Source: JAZGHN01 sp964496725 (lineage in GTDB: Bacteria > Chloroflexota > Dehalococcoidia > Dehalococcoidales > E44-bin46). Taken from it: a DNA stretch of 14,099 nucleotides. The notes beneath the pieces are model-generated. The model saw nothing but the letters and a program-made list of their open reading frames with translations. It had not been told where the DNA came from and ran no database searches. The translations under genes and the position numbers were made by a program. How positions within the stretch are numbered: position 1 is the first letter of the stretch; each line of letters starts with the position of its first letter. This document shows positions 1-6,701 of the stretch, in pieces. The stretch spans positions 1-14,099 of the forward strand of contig CAZCAS010000021.1 of the NCBI GenBank assembly GCA_964496725.1, given 5' to 3'.

Positions 1-818
1 TGGTAAAGGCGTGCCAAGGCCCGGGCATCACTTTCGGCCTTGACTAGCTCCTGACCATATACTATCCCAAAGATACGTTTCCATTCCTCATAAAGCACCT
101 CCACTCTAGGGAACGGGCTTCCAGGTGTCGTCAGACAGTCCGTTAGTCGATTGTAAAGTGAGTTGACTACCTTGTGAGCCATCTCTCCAGCAGGGCCGAA
201 CTCTCTGGCAAGCTCCTCGGCAACTAAAGGACGGCGGCGCAACGCCCGCAGGTGAAGCAGAAACTGGCCGATACTTTCCTCGGTAATTGTGTAAGGGCCA
301 GCAACAGAGAAGCTGCCTTTAGGTGCCTCTTCAACCAACATTGGAAGCTGAGTTGACTGTAGCTTGGGGCCAACCTTCTCTGCTGAGGTAGGTCTATCGC
401 CACGATAGCGGAGAAAAAAGATGCTGTGCCCATCAAAACCAATACCCGCTACGCGTCGCAAAGTGGCTTCGCGCTGGCTACCTGAGCCAGCCAAACCTAA
501 AAGATAGCGCTCCAGCTGCTTTTGGGTAGAAGCAAGTCCCTTCTCAGTACCAAGTTTGCCAGGTGGCTCATATTCGATAATTGCCTGACCATAGAGCGCA
601 TCAGCCCGGCCAGGGGCGGTGAGGATGGTACGGCGAATATGCCTCTCATAGTGCGGTTGGACTGAGATCCCCAATCGCTGCAAGGTAGGCTCGAGTAGTT
701 TTTCAACGCCGATGCGTAACTCCTCCTCATTTGCAGCTGTTTCTGCTACCCTCGTAATAGCCCAGGCCAAGTTCGCAGCCTCTGAAGCACCAGAATTGTT
801 GGCTTTCTCTTGATTCAT
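1..818 (-). CDS. N-terminal part of a type IIG-like restriction-modification protein (runs off the window)
   Basis: On the minus strand an open frame of 272 codons starts with ATG at 818 and continues without a stop past base 1, so the C-terminal part is missing. An in-frame TAA lies two codons upstream of the ATG, which fixes the start; no clear Shine-Dalgarno is visible. Residues about 34-50 (EEELRIGVEKLLEPTLQRLG) and 70-86 (GRADALYGQAIIEYEPPG), then a QLERYL segment and GIGFDGHSIFFLRYRG (about 125-140), recall the N-terminal nuclease-like domain of Eco57I/type IIG restriction-methylation enzymes. D73 with E82-x-E84 would be a PD-(D/E)xK-like core, but the usual Lys is Glu, so nuclease activity is uncertain. 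The adenine methyltransferase domain that would settle the call would lie beyond the edge. The gene is secure; the function is inferred from family resemblance recalled from memory. Confidence 0.6.
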   Translation of the reverse strand, partial: MNQEKANNSGASEAANLAWAITRVAETAANEEELRIGVEKLLEPTLQRLGISVQPHYERHIRRTILTAPGRADALYGQAIIEYEPPGKLGTEKGLASTQKQLERYLLGLAGSGSQREATLRRVAGIGFDGHSIFFLRYRGDRPTSAEKVGPKLQSTQLPMLVEEAPKGSFSVAGPYTITEESIGQFLLHLRALRRRPLVAEELAREFGPAGEMAHKVVNSLYNRLTDCLTTPGSPFPRVEVLYEEWKRIFGIVYGQELVKAESDARALARLY

Positions 819-1093
819 GTCCGTTTACTTTAGCAGACGGTTATCCACATCTGCCCTACAGTCTTAGCAGTCACAATTATATCATATTGATAATTGAGGA
901 ACCTAGCAACAAACGTCTTGTTTTACAGGCGGTATGGCGGCCAACAATTCTGACATTTGTTACCTCGTTCAACATCAGGGTGGGTTGTGCAACAGGGCAC
1001 TAAGCGAGAATTTCGGTTTCAACACCAGAGAATGAGTGAAGAAGGCGGCTAATGCCAACGAGAACAACACCACTATATGCAACTAAAGGCAAG
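819..1093. other. Intergenic region with a possible operator/promoter for the leftward gene
   Basis: No gene is supported here. A 7-bp inverted repeat (CAATTAT at 874-880, ATAATTG at 890-896, 9-base spacer) overlaps a minus-strand TATAAT about 60 bases upstream of the leftward ATG. No good -35 hexamer sits at the proper distance, so promoter and operator are both tentative. The rest, 897-1093, shows no recognised signal; the riboswitch-operon promoter starts at 1094. Confidence 0.25.
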
Positions 1094-1122
1094 TTGACAA
1101 AACTGGCATTATTCCATAAAAT
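1094..1122 (+). promoter_or_regulatory. Sigma-70-type promoter of the cobalamin-riboswitch operon
   Basis: A perfect -35 hexamer TTGACA (1094-1099) is followed after exactly 17 bases by TAAAAT (1117-1122), one mismatch from TATAAT. Transcription would start near 1129, just before the 5' strand of the riboswitch P1 helix at about 1147, as expected for a riboswitch leader. Confidence 0.7.
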
Positions 1123-1140
1123 AGCCCTACAGTTTAATAA

Positions 1141-1316
1141 GTGGTCGTCGGTGCTCTGAAATAGGAGCCTAACAGGGAAACTCGTGGAAATCGGGTGTGG
1201 TCCCGCCGCTGTGACTAGGGACGAAACTTGAGACAATGCCACTGCTTCGTTGGAACGAAATGGGAAGGCCTCAAGGAGTAGATTGAGCTAGGAGCCAGAA
1301 GACCTGCCGACAGATA
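1141..1316 (+). ncRNA. Cobalamin (B12) riboswitch
   Basis: The conserved blocks of the cobalamin riboswitch occur in the right order: GGGAAACTCGTGGAAATC (from about 1175), CCCGCCGCTGTGA (1202-1214), GCCACTG (1238-1244), GGGAAGG (1262-1268) and the B12 box AGCCAGAAGACCTGCC (1293-1308), which differs from the usual form by A for G after CCAG. A P1 helix can form between GTCGG at 1147-1151 and CCGAC at 1307-1311. The small hairpin TTCGTT-GG-AACGAA lies between the GCCACTG and GGGAAGG blocks, where a variable arm is normal. An intrinsic terminator follows within 40 bases, so control is most likely by transcription termination: bound corrinoid favours the terminator and shuts off the two downstream enzyme genes. 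The exact 3' boundary and the coenzyme form sensed are not resolved. Confidence 0.95.
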
Positions 1317-1350
1317 TGAGACCCTCGGGTTAAGGGCCAAGGGAGATGGT

Positions 1351-1390
1351 AAATCCCTGAGCCTGGTTTGGTTCAGGGATTTTTCTATTT
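1351..1390 (+). terminator. Riboswitch expression platform: rho-independent terminator
   Basis: AAATCCCTGA (1351-1360) pairs perfectly with TCAGGGATTT (1373-1382). G-T and two C-G pairs extend the stem around a TGGTTT loop (1364-1369), and a T-rich tail follows to 1390. It lies between the riboswitch and the first ATG at 1402. AGGGA at 1340-1344 can instead pair with TCCCT at 1354-1358 inside the 5' arm, a plausible but short antiterminator. Confidence 0.9.
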
Positions 1391-1401
1391 AGGATGGCCT
1401 G

Positions 1402-2439
1402 ATGAAAGCAGCGATATTGAAAACACCCGGGCATCTAGTGCTTGAGGAAGTAGTGATGCCTTCATGTCCGGAGGGTGGCCTTAAGGTCAAAATCCAGGCT
1501 TGCTCCATCTGCAACACCGATGTAAAGATGCTCCAAAACGGCCACCGGGCTCTAGCCTACCCTCGCATCCTGGGACACGAGATTGCTGGAGTGGTAGTTG
1601 AAAGCCGCGCTTCGTTCAGCAGATTCAAGATAGGTGAGAGGGTGCAGATTTATCCTGGCATATGCTGCGGTCAGTGCCCAGCCTGCCAGCGGGGTGCTGA
1701 CAACCAGTGTCAGCACATTGGCATTATCGGCTTTACTCATGATGGCGGCTTTGCCGAGTTTCTTGCAGTACCATCACAGAGTGTCACCCATGGCGGGGTG
1801 AATGTGATACCGAAAGAGCTCAGCTATGAGGAGGCAGCGCTAGTTGAGCCGTTAGCCAGCTGTATTAATGGGCAGCGGCGAACTGGAGTCACCGTGGGTG
1901 ATATCGTGCTCATCTTGGGCGCCGGACCTATAGGCCTGTTGCACGCCATGCTGGCTCGGGCTAATGGAGCCTCACAGGTGCTGGTGGCAGAGCGCCTACC
2001 GTCACGCCTTGAAGCTCCCTATAAAGTTCCTATCGACCGCATGATTGACATAGGCAAAGAGAGTCTTGAAACTGTAATCCAGAAAGAGACCAAAGGACGT
2101 GGAGTTGATGTCATCCTCATAGCCTGTTCTGAAGCCGATGTTTTTTCTTTGCCAAAGTTTTTATCACGCGGGGGGCGACTGTGCCTGTTCTCGGGGCTAG
2201 TAGCAAGGGGTGCTAACCTCAGTCTCGACGCCAATCTGGTTCACTACCGTGAACTCAGCATCGCTGGCGCCTATGGTTCCACAGCCACTCAGAACTCAGC
2301 GGCTCTGAACTTGATAGCGTCAGGCAAAGTGCCTGTTGCTTCGCTCATCACCCAACGGCTCTCGCTGGAGGAGATAGAGAAGGGCATGGAATACGTGTCC
2401 CAACGGGAAGGGCTGAAAGCAGTCATTACATTCCCTTGA
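1402..2439 (+). CDS. Zinc-dependent alcohol dehydrogenase-like protein (MDR family)
   Basis: This 345-residue protein is a medium-chain, zinc-type dehydrogenase of the sorbitol/threonine dehydrogenase group. Catalytic-zinc residues C37 and H59-E60 (GHE) are present. The structural zinc site is intact as C89-x2-C92-x2-C95-x7-C103, and the Rossmann loop is GAGPIG (173-178). The acidic residue E197 at the end of the second strand (VLVAE) favours NAD(H). Length is normal and no key residue is lost, so it should oxidise an alcohol or reduce a carbonyl, but the substrate cannot be read from sequence. The ATG at 1402 has AGGA seven bases upstream, directly after the riboswitch terminator. The TrpD-like gene follows 76 bases later, so the two probably form one cobalamin-controlled operon. 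That context argues against a housekeeping alcohol or threonine dehydrogenase and suggests corrinoid-related metabolism (inference). Confidence 0.85.
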   Translation: MKAAILKTPGHLVLEEVVMPSCPEGGLKVKIQACSICNTDVKMLQNGHRALAYPRILGHEIAGVVVESRASFSRFKIGERVQIYPGICCGQCPACQRGADNQCQHIGIIGFTHDGGFAEFLAVPSQSVTHGGVNVIPKELSYEEAALVEPLASCINGQRRTGVTVGDIVLILGAGPIGLLHAMLARANGASQVLVAERLPSRLEAPYKVPIDRMIDIGKESLETVIQKETKGRGVDVILIACSEADVFSLPKFLSRGGRLCLFSGLVARGANLSLDANLVHYRELSIAGAYGSTATQNSAALNLIASGKVPVASLITQRLSLEEIEKGMEYVSQREGLKAVITFP

Positions 2440-2515
2440 GAGGGGCGAATCTACGAAGAAATGACAGCGCTGGAAGAAGCCATCTGCGCAACAAACTAAA
2501 ACAGGGAGGGGCTAT

Positions 2516-3652
2516 ATGTGTGTTGACAATCTGAAGACCTTTGGCAGTCGGATTGCTGCTCTCATCGAAGGGAAGGACCTTAGTCGTGAAGAAGCAAAAG
2601 ATATGTTTCGCCAAGTGCTGCTAGATGAACAGCCAGACTTACAGCAGGGGGCTTTCTTGGCAGCGTTAACAGCTAAAGGGGAGACTACTGAGGAAATCGT
2701 CGCCGCCTGGGAAGCCATCTACGAGCTTGATACGATAAAGGTAACACCTGCGGTATCGCAGCCTCTGGTCGAAAACTGCGGCACGGGCATGGATGCATTC
2801 AAAACCTTCAACATTAGCACCGTTGCCGCCATTGTTGCCGCTGCTGGCGGTGTACGCATGGCTAAGCACGGAGCCAGAGCCCTTACCTCCACCTGTGGCG
2901 CCGTGGATATTCTGGAATCGGTGGGGGTTGATGTAGAGTGCGATGTCGACCTAGTCAAGCGCAGCATCGAAAGGGCAGGCATCGGCATCTTCAATGGGAT
3001 GAGTGATAAGGTCCACCCCCAAGCCTTATTCCGCATCCTGTCCCAGATCCGTTTTGGCACCACCCTGAATATCGCCGGGTCTTTAGCCAACCCCACCCTC
3101 CCCCGCTATGGGGTCAGGGGGGTATACTCCCCAAAGTTGGTAAAGCCTGTGGCCCAGGTTATGCGTGAGATCGGCTACAAAAGGGCTCTGGTGTTTCACG
3201 GCTTTACCGATAATGGGCTGGGTATGGACGAAATCTCTACCATTGGGGAAACAGTGATCGCTGAGCTAGACAGCGAGGGTGGAATCAAGACATATAGCAT
3301 CAGTCCTGAAGACCTTGGCGTCGAGCGAGGATACGAGCAGGACATACGCCCCTCACCAGACCGAAGGCAGGAAGCGCTAAACTTCCTCAGAATTTTGACC
3401 GGTGGCGACCACGGCTCAAAGCGCGACATCGTCTGCATCAACGCCGCCCCTATTTTCTATACAGCAGGCGAGGTGACAAATCTCCGAGACGGGTTCATCC
3501 TAGCAGAGGACATGATCGATTCCGGGCAGGCCATTATGAGGCTGAAGGAATGGGTGAAGACACAGAACTTAGACCCTGAAGGTGGCCTAAGTAAATTAGA
3601 GTGCTTGCTTGAAGAAGGTGGAAGCCTAGACCGCTTACCACATTGTACATGA
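2516..3652 (+). CDS. TrpD-fold phosphoribosyltransferase-like protein, probably not anthranilate-specific
   Basis: This 378-residue protein has the two-domain glycosyltransferase family 3 (TrpD) fold: a helical N-terminal domain (about 8-70) and a catalytic domain. PRPP and metal motifs are recognisable: GTGMD (89-93, usually GTGGD), FNIST (98-102), KHG (117-119) and D238-E239 in GMDEIS. Two positions that bind anthranilate in TrpD are changed: Asn of KHGNR is A120, and Arg of the GxRTxFN segment is G181 (RFGTTLN). It is also longer than typical TrpD (about 340), with an extra C-terminal stretch. No other trp gene is nearby. It therefore likely transfers phosphoribose to, or binds, another acceptor. 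The cobalamin riboswitch upstream suggests a lower-ligand base, analogous to CobT's role; this is inference. A strong Shine-Dalgarno GGGAGGG (2504-2510) supports the ATG at 2516. Nucleoside phosphorylase or a TrpD2/YbiB-like nucleic-acid binder are alternatives. Confidence 0.8.
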   Translation: MCVDNLKTFGSRIAALIEGKDLSREEAKDMFRQVLLDEQPDLQQGAFLAALTAKGETTEEIVAAWEAIYELDTIKVTPAVSQPLVENCGTGMDAFKTFNISTVAAIVAAAGGVRMAKHGARALTSTCGAVDILESVGVDVECDVDLVKRSIERAGIGIFNGMSDKVHPQALFRILSQIRFGTTLNIAGSLANPTLPRYGVRGVYSPKLVKPVAQVMREIGYKRALVFHGFTDNGLGMDEISTIGETVIAELDSEGGIKTYSISPEDLGVERGYEQDIRPSPDRRQEALNFLRILTGGDHGSKRDIVCINAAPIFYTAGEVTNLRDGFILAEDMIDSGQAIMRLKEWVKTQNLDPEGGLSKLECLLEEGGSLDRLPHCT

Positions 3653-3778
3653 GCTTGAGCTATTACCAGGTTGAACTAAACTCGGTTTTGTTATCTTGTT
3701 ATACTTTCACCAAGACTGACCACAAACACTTAGCAAAAGTGAAAGAGAAGCATGCTGTAGGATTTGTCCAAATTAAAC

Positions 3779-3800
3779 TGAGATAAGTGGCATTATCTCA
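3779..3800 (-). terminator. Possible intrinsic terminator of the PD40 lipoprotein gene
   Basis: TGAGATAA (3779-3786) and TTATCTCA (3793-3800) form a perfect 8-bp stem around GTGGCA, twelve bases past the stop of the leftward lipoprotein gene. On the minus strand GTTTAATTTG follows, a weak T-rich tail. It may also hold back readthrough from the convergent TrpD-like operon, for which I see no separate terminator in 3653-3778. Confidence 0.45.
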
Positions 3801-3811
3801 TCAGTGGATAA

Positions 3812-4753
3812 TCACGGTCCGGTCAGTTTCGTCTGGTTACTACCATCGGCATCCATGACGTAAATTTCAGAACTGCCAGCTCTATCGGATACAAAAACAA
3901 TCTTACTGCCGTCGGGTGACCACGCTGGGTATCCATCATAGGCCTCGCTCTCTGTCAGCCTTGTCTGGTTGCTACCGTTGGCATCCATCACCCAGATATC
4001 GCTATTATCCGTGTCTCTCTGCCCGGAGTCAAAAGCGATTTTGGTGCCGTTTGGTGACCATGCCGGGTTGTCGTCCATAGCCTCGCTCTCTGTCAGCCTT
4101 GTCTGGCTACTACCGTCGGCATCCATAACGTAAATTTCATCATTACCATCTCTATCGGACACAAAAACAATCTTGCTGCCGTCGGGTGACCACGCCGGAC
4201 TGAAGTCCCGAGTAGCATTATTGCTAAGATTAGTCTGGTTACTACCATCGGCATTCATGACGTAGATTTCCCAGTTGTCACCGCGAACGTAATAAAAGAC
4301 GATTTTGGTGCCGTCTGGTGACCATGCCGGGTTGTACTCATCACCAGCACTACTAGTAAGGCATGTCTGGTTACTCCCATCAGGGTTTATGACGTAGAGA
4401 TTGTGATTACGTGCACTCCAGCGCCAGGAACTGAAGATGATTTTGGTACCGTCGGGTGACCATGCCGGTTCCCGATCGGCAACGTTATCAGTAAGCTGTG
4501 TTTGATTACTACCGTCGGCATCCATAACCCAGATGACTGGGGTGCCTACGCGGGTTCCCTCTTCAGCCTCAACGGTGAAGGCAATCTTGCTGCCATCTGG
4601 TGACCACGCTGGATCTGCATAAATTCTGCCGCTTGAGCATGCTGTCAACAGCAAAGTAAAAGATAAAGTCCCTAGAATCACAATGCTCCAGCGGGCAATT
4701 ACCCTTACCCCGTAGTTACAGCCGCTAGCTTTCCGGTGAAGATTGGATATCAT
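3812..4753 (-). CDS. PD40/TolB-type beta-propeller lipoprotein
   Basis: This 313-residue protein carries a lipoprotein signal: a hydrophobic stretch (about 24-38) ending in the lipobox LTAC, with C39 as the lipidated residue, so it should be anchored outside the cytoplasmic membrane. The rest is six tandem PD40 (WD40-like) repeats of about 43 residues, each built around PAWSPDGSKIAF and a following IYVMDADGSNQT motif, enough for one complete six-bladed propeller like the C-terminal domain of TolB. No TolB N-terminal domain and no pal, tolA or tolQ/R neighbours are present, so a Tol-Pal role is unlikely. Such propellers usually bind proteins or ligands; its partner is unknown. GGAG precedes the ATG at 4753 by nine bases. 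It stands alone, with its own promoter and a terminator-like hairpin. Confidence 0.85.
   Translation of the reverse strand: MISNLHRKASGCNYGVRVIARWSIVILGTLSFTLLLTACSSGRIYADPAWSPDGSKIAFTVEAEEGTRVGTPVIWVMDADGSNQTQLTDNVADREPAWSPDGTKIIFSSWRWSARNHNLYVINPDGSNQTCLTSSAGDEYNPAWSPDGTKIVFYYVRGDNWEIYVMNADGSNQTNLSNNATRDFSPAWSPDGSKIVFVSDRDGNDEIYVMDADGSSQTRLTESEAMDDNPAWSPNGTKIAFDSGQRDTDNSDIWVMDANGSNQTRLTESEAYDGYPAWSPDGSKIVFVSDRAGSSEIYVMDADGSNQTKLTGP
3830..4620 (-). repeat. Coding tandem repeat, about 130-bp period, six copies
   Basis: The six PD40 repeats are also repeats at DNA level. The most alike are the copies near 3850-3985 and 4100-4200, which share long runs such as CTCGCTCTCTGTCAGCCTTG (near 3940 and near 4080) and nearly the same sequence from the ACGTAAATTTCA block to the GGTGACCACGC block. 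This indicates fairly recent internal duplication. Outer copies are more diverged. Confidence 0.7.
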
Positions 4754-4810
4754 TATTCAGTTCTCCAAGAGAAACAGTAGCTCACTCTAAAATTATGAGT
4801 GCCGTGGGCA

Positions 4811-4839
4811 ATACTAAGCGCACTGACTGCAATTGTCAA
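4811..4839 (-). promoter_or_regulatory. Sigma-70-type promoter of the PD40 lipoprotein gene
   Basis: Reading the minus strand, TTGACA (4839-4834) is followed after exactly 17 bases by TAGTAT (4816-4811). Transcription would start near 4804, leaving a leader of about 50 bases before the ATG at 4753. Confidence 0.65.
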
Positions 4840-5117
4840 CGCTAGCTGAGGTCTACTGAGAGATTATGTTGGAGTCGAACAGCAGTCTGCTGCACAAACA
4901 CTCAGAATGTTCAATATCCCCTTGCGGCTAACCCGGCTTGGCATTAGCTTAATTACCTACCATACGCGTACCGCGAGAGGTACAGAAGAGCGCTCATTAG
5001 AAAATTCAACGTAAATCGCAGGCTGGGGGATTTTTGCCAAAATATCACCCCTACTTAAATCCTAAATTACTGTTATTTTCACCCTTGCCATTCAAACCTT
5101 CTTAGCTTGTTTGTTGC

Positions 5118-5139
5118 CTAAAACCTGACTGTCAGTCAG
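5118..5139 (-). terminator. Weak terminator candidate for the LIV transporter operon
   Basis: About 40 bases past the livF stop, the minus strand has CTGAC-TGACA-GTCAG followed by GTTTTAGG. The stem is short (5 bp) and the T run is only four, so termination here is uncertain, but no better candidate lies between 5040 and 5178. Confidence 0.35.
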
Positions 5140-5178
5140 ATGGCCGTAATGACGCACGCCGAACCGCTCCCCATTCCA

Positions 5179-5883
5179 CTATATACCCAAAAATACTTCT
5201 CTTACATGCTTATTTCCCATAACTTCTGCTCTATTTCCCTCGAGTACTATTCTGCCATCTTCCATAAGGTAAATTCTATTTGCGTATTCTGAAGCCTCGA
5301 CAACATCTTGCTCAACCATAAGTACAGTGATTCCGCTTTTGTTGATGTCACTAATCTTCTTAAACACTTCAACTCTAAGATTAGGTGCCAACCCAAGCGA
5401 AGGTTCGTCTATCGCCAGGAACTTGGCGTTAGACATTAATCCCCTGCCAATAGCTAGCATTCGTGCCTCTCCACCACTTAATGTTTGAGCCTGCTTCCTT
5501 ATCCGTTCTCTCAATCTCGGGAACAGTTGCAAAACATAGTCAAGGCTCTCAGCTTCTCTTGCCCGAGCATTGGTATTATAAGCACCTAGTTTTAGGTTTT
5601 CTAGCACTGTCATTTGAGGGAAAAGGTATCTGTCCTCAGCGATATAGACTATGCCCATCTCGACAAGCTTTAAGGATGGTAATCCAGTTATTTCTTCTCC
5701 ATCAAATTTGACAGAGCCTGATGCGGGTGGATGTAAGCCGCAAATTGTCTTGAGCAGCGTACTTTTACCATGGCCATTGGGCCCGAAGACCACAACGAGC
5801 TCACCGCGGTCAACTTTGATTGATACATCATGTAAAATCTGAGTCTCGCCGTAGAAACTATTTATGTTGTTTACTTCAAGCAT
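5179..5883 (-). CDS. livF: LIV-type ABC transporter ATPase LivF-like
   Basis: This 234-residue cytoplasmic ATPase matches LivF, one of two nucleotide-binding subunits of branched-chain amino-acid type importers. It has a Walker A GPNGHGKST (34-42, His where Ala is usual), a signature LSGGE (135-139), a Walker B ending in D159-E160 (FLAIDEP), and the family's VEQD switch (190-193) in place of the His switch. The length is typical. The start ATG at 5883 lies inside the end of livG, an 8-base overlap (5876-5883), so the two are translationally coupled. It is the last gene of the leftward cluster. The substrate could be a branched-chain amino acid, urea or another small amide or acid; the sequence does not decide. 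Confidence 0.9.
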   Translation of the reverse strand: MLEVNNINSFYGETQILHDVSIKVDRGELVVVFGPNGHGKSTLLKTICGLHPPASGSVKFDGEEITGLPSLKLVEMGIVYIAEDRYLFPQMTVLENLKLGAYNTNARAREAESLDYVLQLFPRLRERIRKQAQTLSGGEARMLAIGRGLMSNAKFLAIDEPSLGLAPNLRVEVFKKISDINKSGITVLMVEQDVVEASEYANRIYLMEDGRIVLEGNRAEVMGNKHVREVFLGI

Positions 5884-6598
5884 GCTCAGACTCCCCTAGG
5901 TAAATCCTTATTACCTTTTCGTCTTTGACCACTTCTGCAGGAGGGGCAAGGGCAATTTTCTCGCCGTTTTCCATAATCAATAGGCGGTTAGTTAGTGCCA
6001 TAAGCACTTTCATTAGATGTTCAATAATTATTATAGTAACCCCTAATTTCTTGTTGATCTTCCGGAACAATTCCATAGATTCACTTGTCTCTGTTGGGCT
6101 CAAACCCCCTATAGGTTCATCTAAGAGTAATAGCTTGGGCTTTGTGGCCAGAGATGCTGCTATCATAGCCCTCTTCTTATCAAAGAGGTTCAGATTGGCA
6201 GCGATGGTATGCTCTTTTCCCTGCAGTCCCACAAAGCTTATCGCTTCATTTATAATATCCGCCTCGTCTTTGGCCCCTTTTATTCCAAAGTGGGCGCCAA
6301 CTCTCACATTGTCGAGTAAAGGGAGTGTCAAAAAGAGCTGGGGAATTTGAAATGTGCGGGCAATCCCCAGCTGGCAGATTTTATGTGTTCCAAGTCGGCT
6401 GATGTTTGTATCATCGAAGATAATATCTCCCGAGCCACAATAGAACCCGGTAATAACATTAAATAATGTGCTCTTTCCAGCACCATTTGGCCCAGCTATG
6501 CCAAATACCTCGCCTGCCTCTACCTCAAAGCTCAGGTCTTTAACGGCTGCCAATTCACCAAATAGCTGGGTTAAACTCTTAACCTGGAGGATTGCCAT
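5876..6598 (-). CDS. livG: LIV-type ABC transporter ATPase LivG-like with atypical signature loop
   Basis: This is the second nucleotide-binding subunit (240 residues). Walker A GPNGAGKST (36-44), Q-loop Q84, Walker B LLLLDEP (156-162) and the switch His in EHLM (H194) are all present, as is the LivG-typical SPTET segment after Walker B. The ABC signature, normally LSYGQ or LAYGQ in LivG, reads NLNLFDKKR (135-143), with no Ser-Gly or Tyr-Gly pair. The partner LivF has a standard signature, so the pair may have one normal and one altered ATP site; alternatively this is a subfamily variant. The start at 6598 has GGAGAGGG about ten bases upstream, and livM ends 103 bases before it. Confidence 0.9.
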   Translation of the reverse strand: MAILQVKSLTQLFGELAAVKDLSFEVEAGEVFGIAGPNGAGKSTLFNVITGFYCGSGDIIFDDTNISRLGTHKICQLGIARTFQIPQLFLTLPLLDNVRVGAHFGIKGAKDEADIINEAISFVGLQGKEHTIAANLNLFDKKRAMIAASLATKPKLLLLDEPIGGLSPTETSESMELFRKINKKLGVTIIIIEHLMKVLMALTNRLLIMENGEKIALAPPAEVVKDEKVIRIYLGESEHA

Positions 6599-6701
6599 AG
6601 ACTATATATCCCTCTCCACTTCTTGCTCGTTTATAAGCAATTCTATACGCAATCTCTAATTGCCCACAGATATTATCAGACAAGATTTGACAGGCTTTAA
6701 A

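Larger units (their letters stand above)
4754..5178. other. 425-bp intergenic region upstream of the PD40 lipoprotein gene
   Basis: It holds the minus-strand lipoprotein promoter (4811-4839) and a weak terminator candidate for the transporter operon (5118-5139). Between about 4840 and 5115 I find no gene, RNA or repeat that I can support. A short hairpin GTACC-GCGAGA-GGTAC (4968-4983) is too small to interpret. Confidence 0.4.

Noticed and set aside
1000..1242. An 80-codon minus-strand ORF
   Set aside because: It lies antisense to the promoter and conserved core of the cobalamin riboswitch, which accounts for the sequence.
2719..3096. A 125-codon minus-strand ORF inside the TrpD-like gene
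   Set aside because: The plus-strand gene has clear family motifs throughout. The opposite frame is open only as a by-product and has low-complexity Pro/Ala/Thr composition.
3830..4620. Regular repeats that might suggest a CRISPR-like array
   Set aside because: The period is about 130 bp, the units are coding and in frame with PD40 motifs, and there are no unique spacers between identical short repeats.
5925..6350. A 141-codon plus-strand ORF inside livG
   Set aside because: It is antisense to a well-conserved ATPase, and its translation shows no family features.
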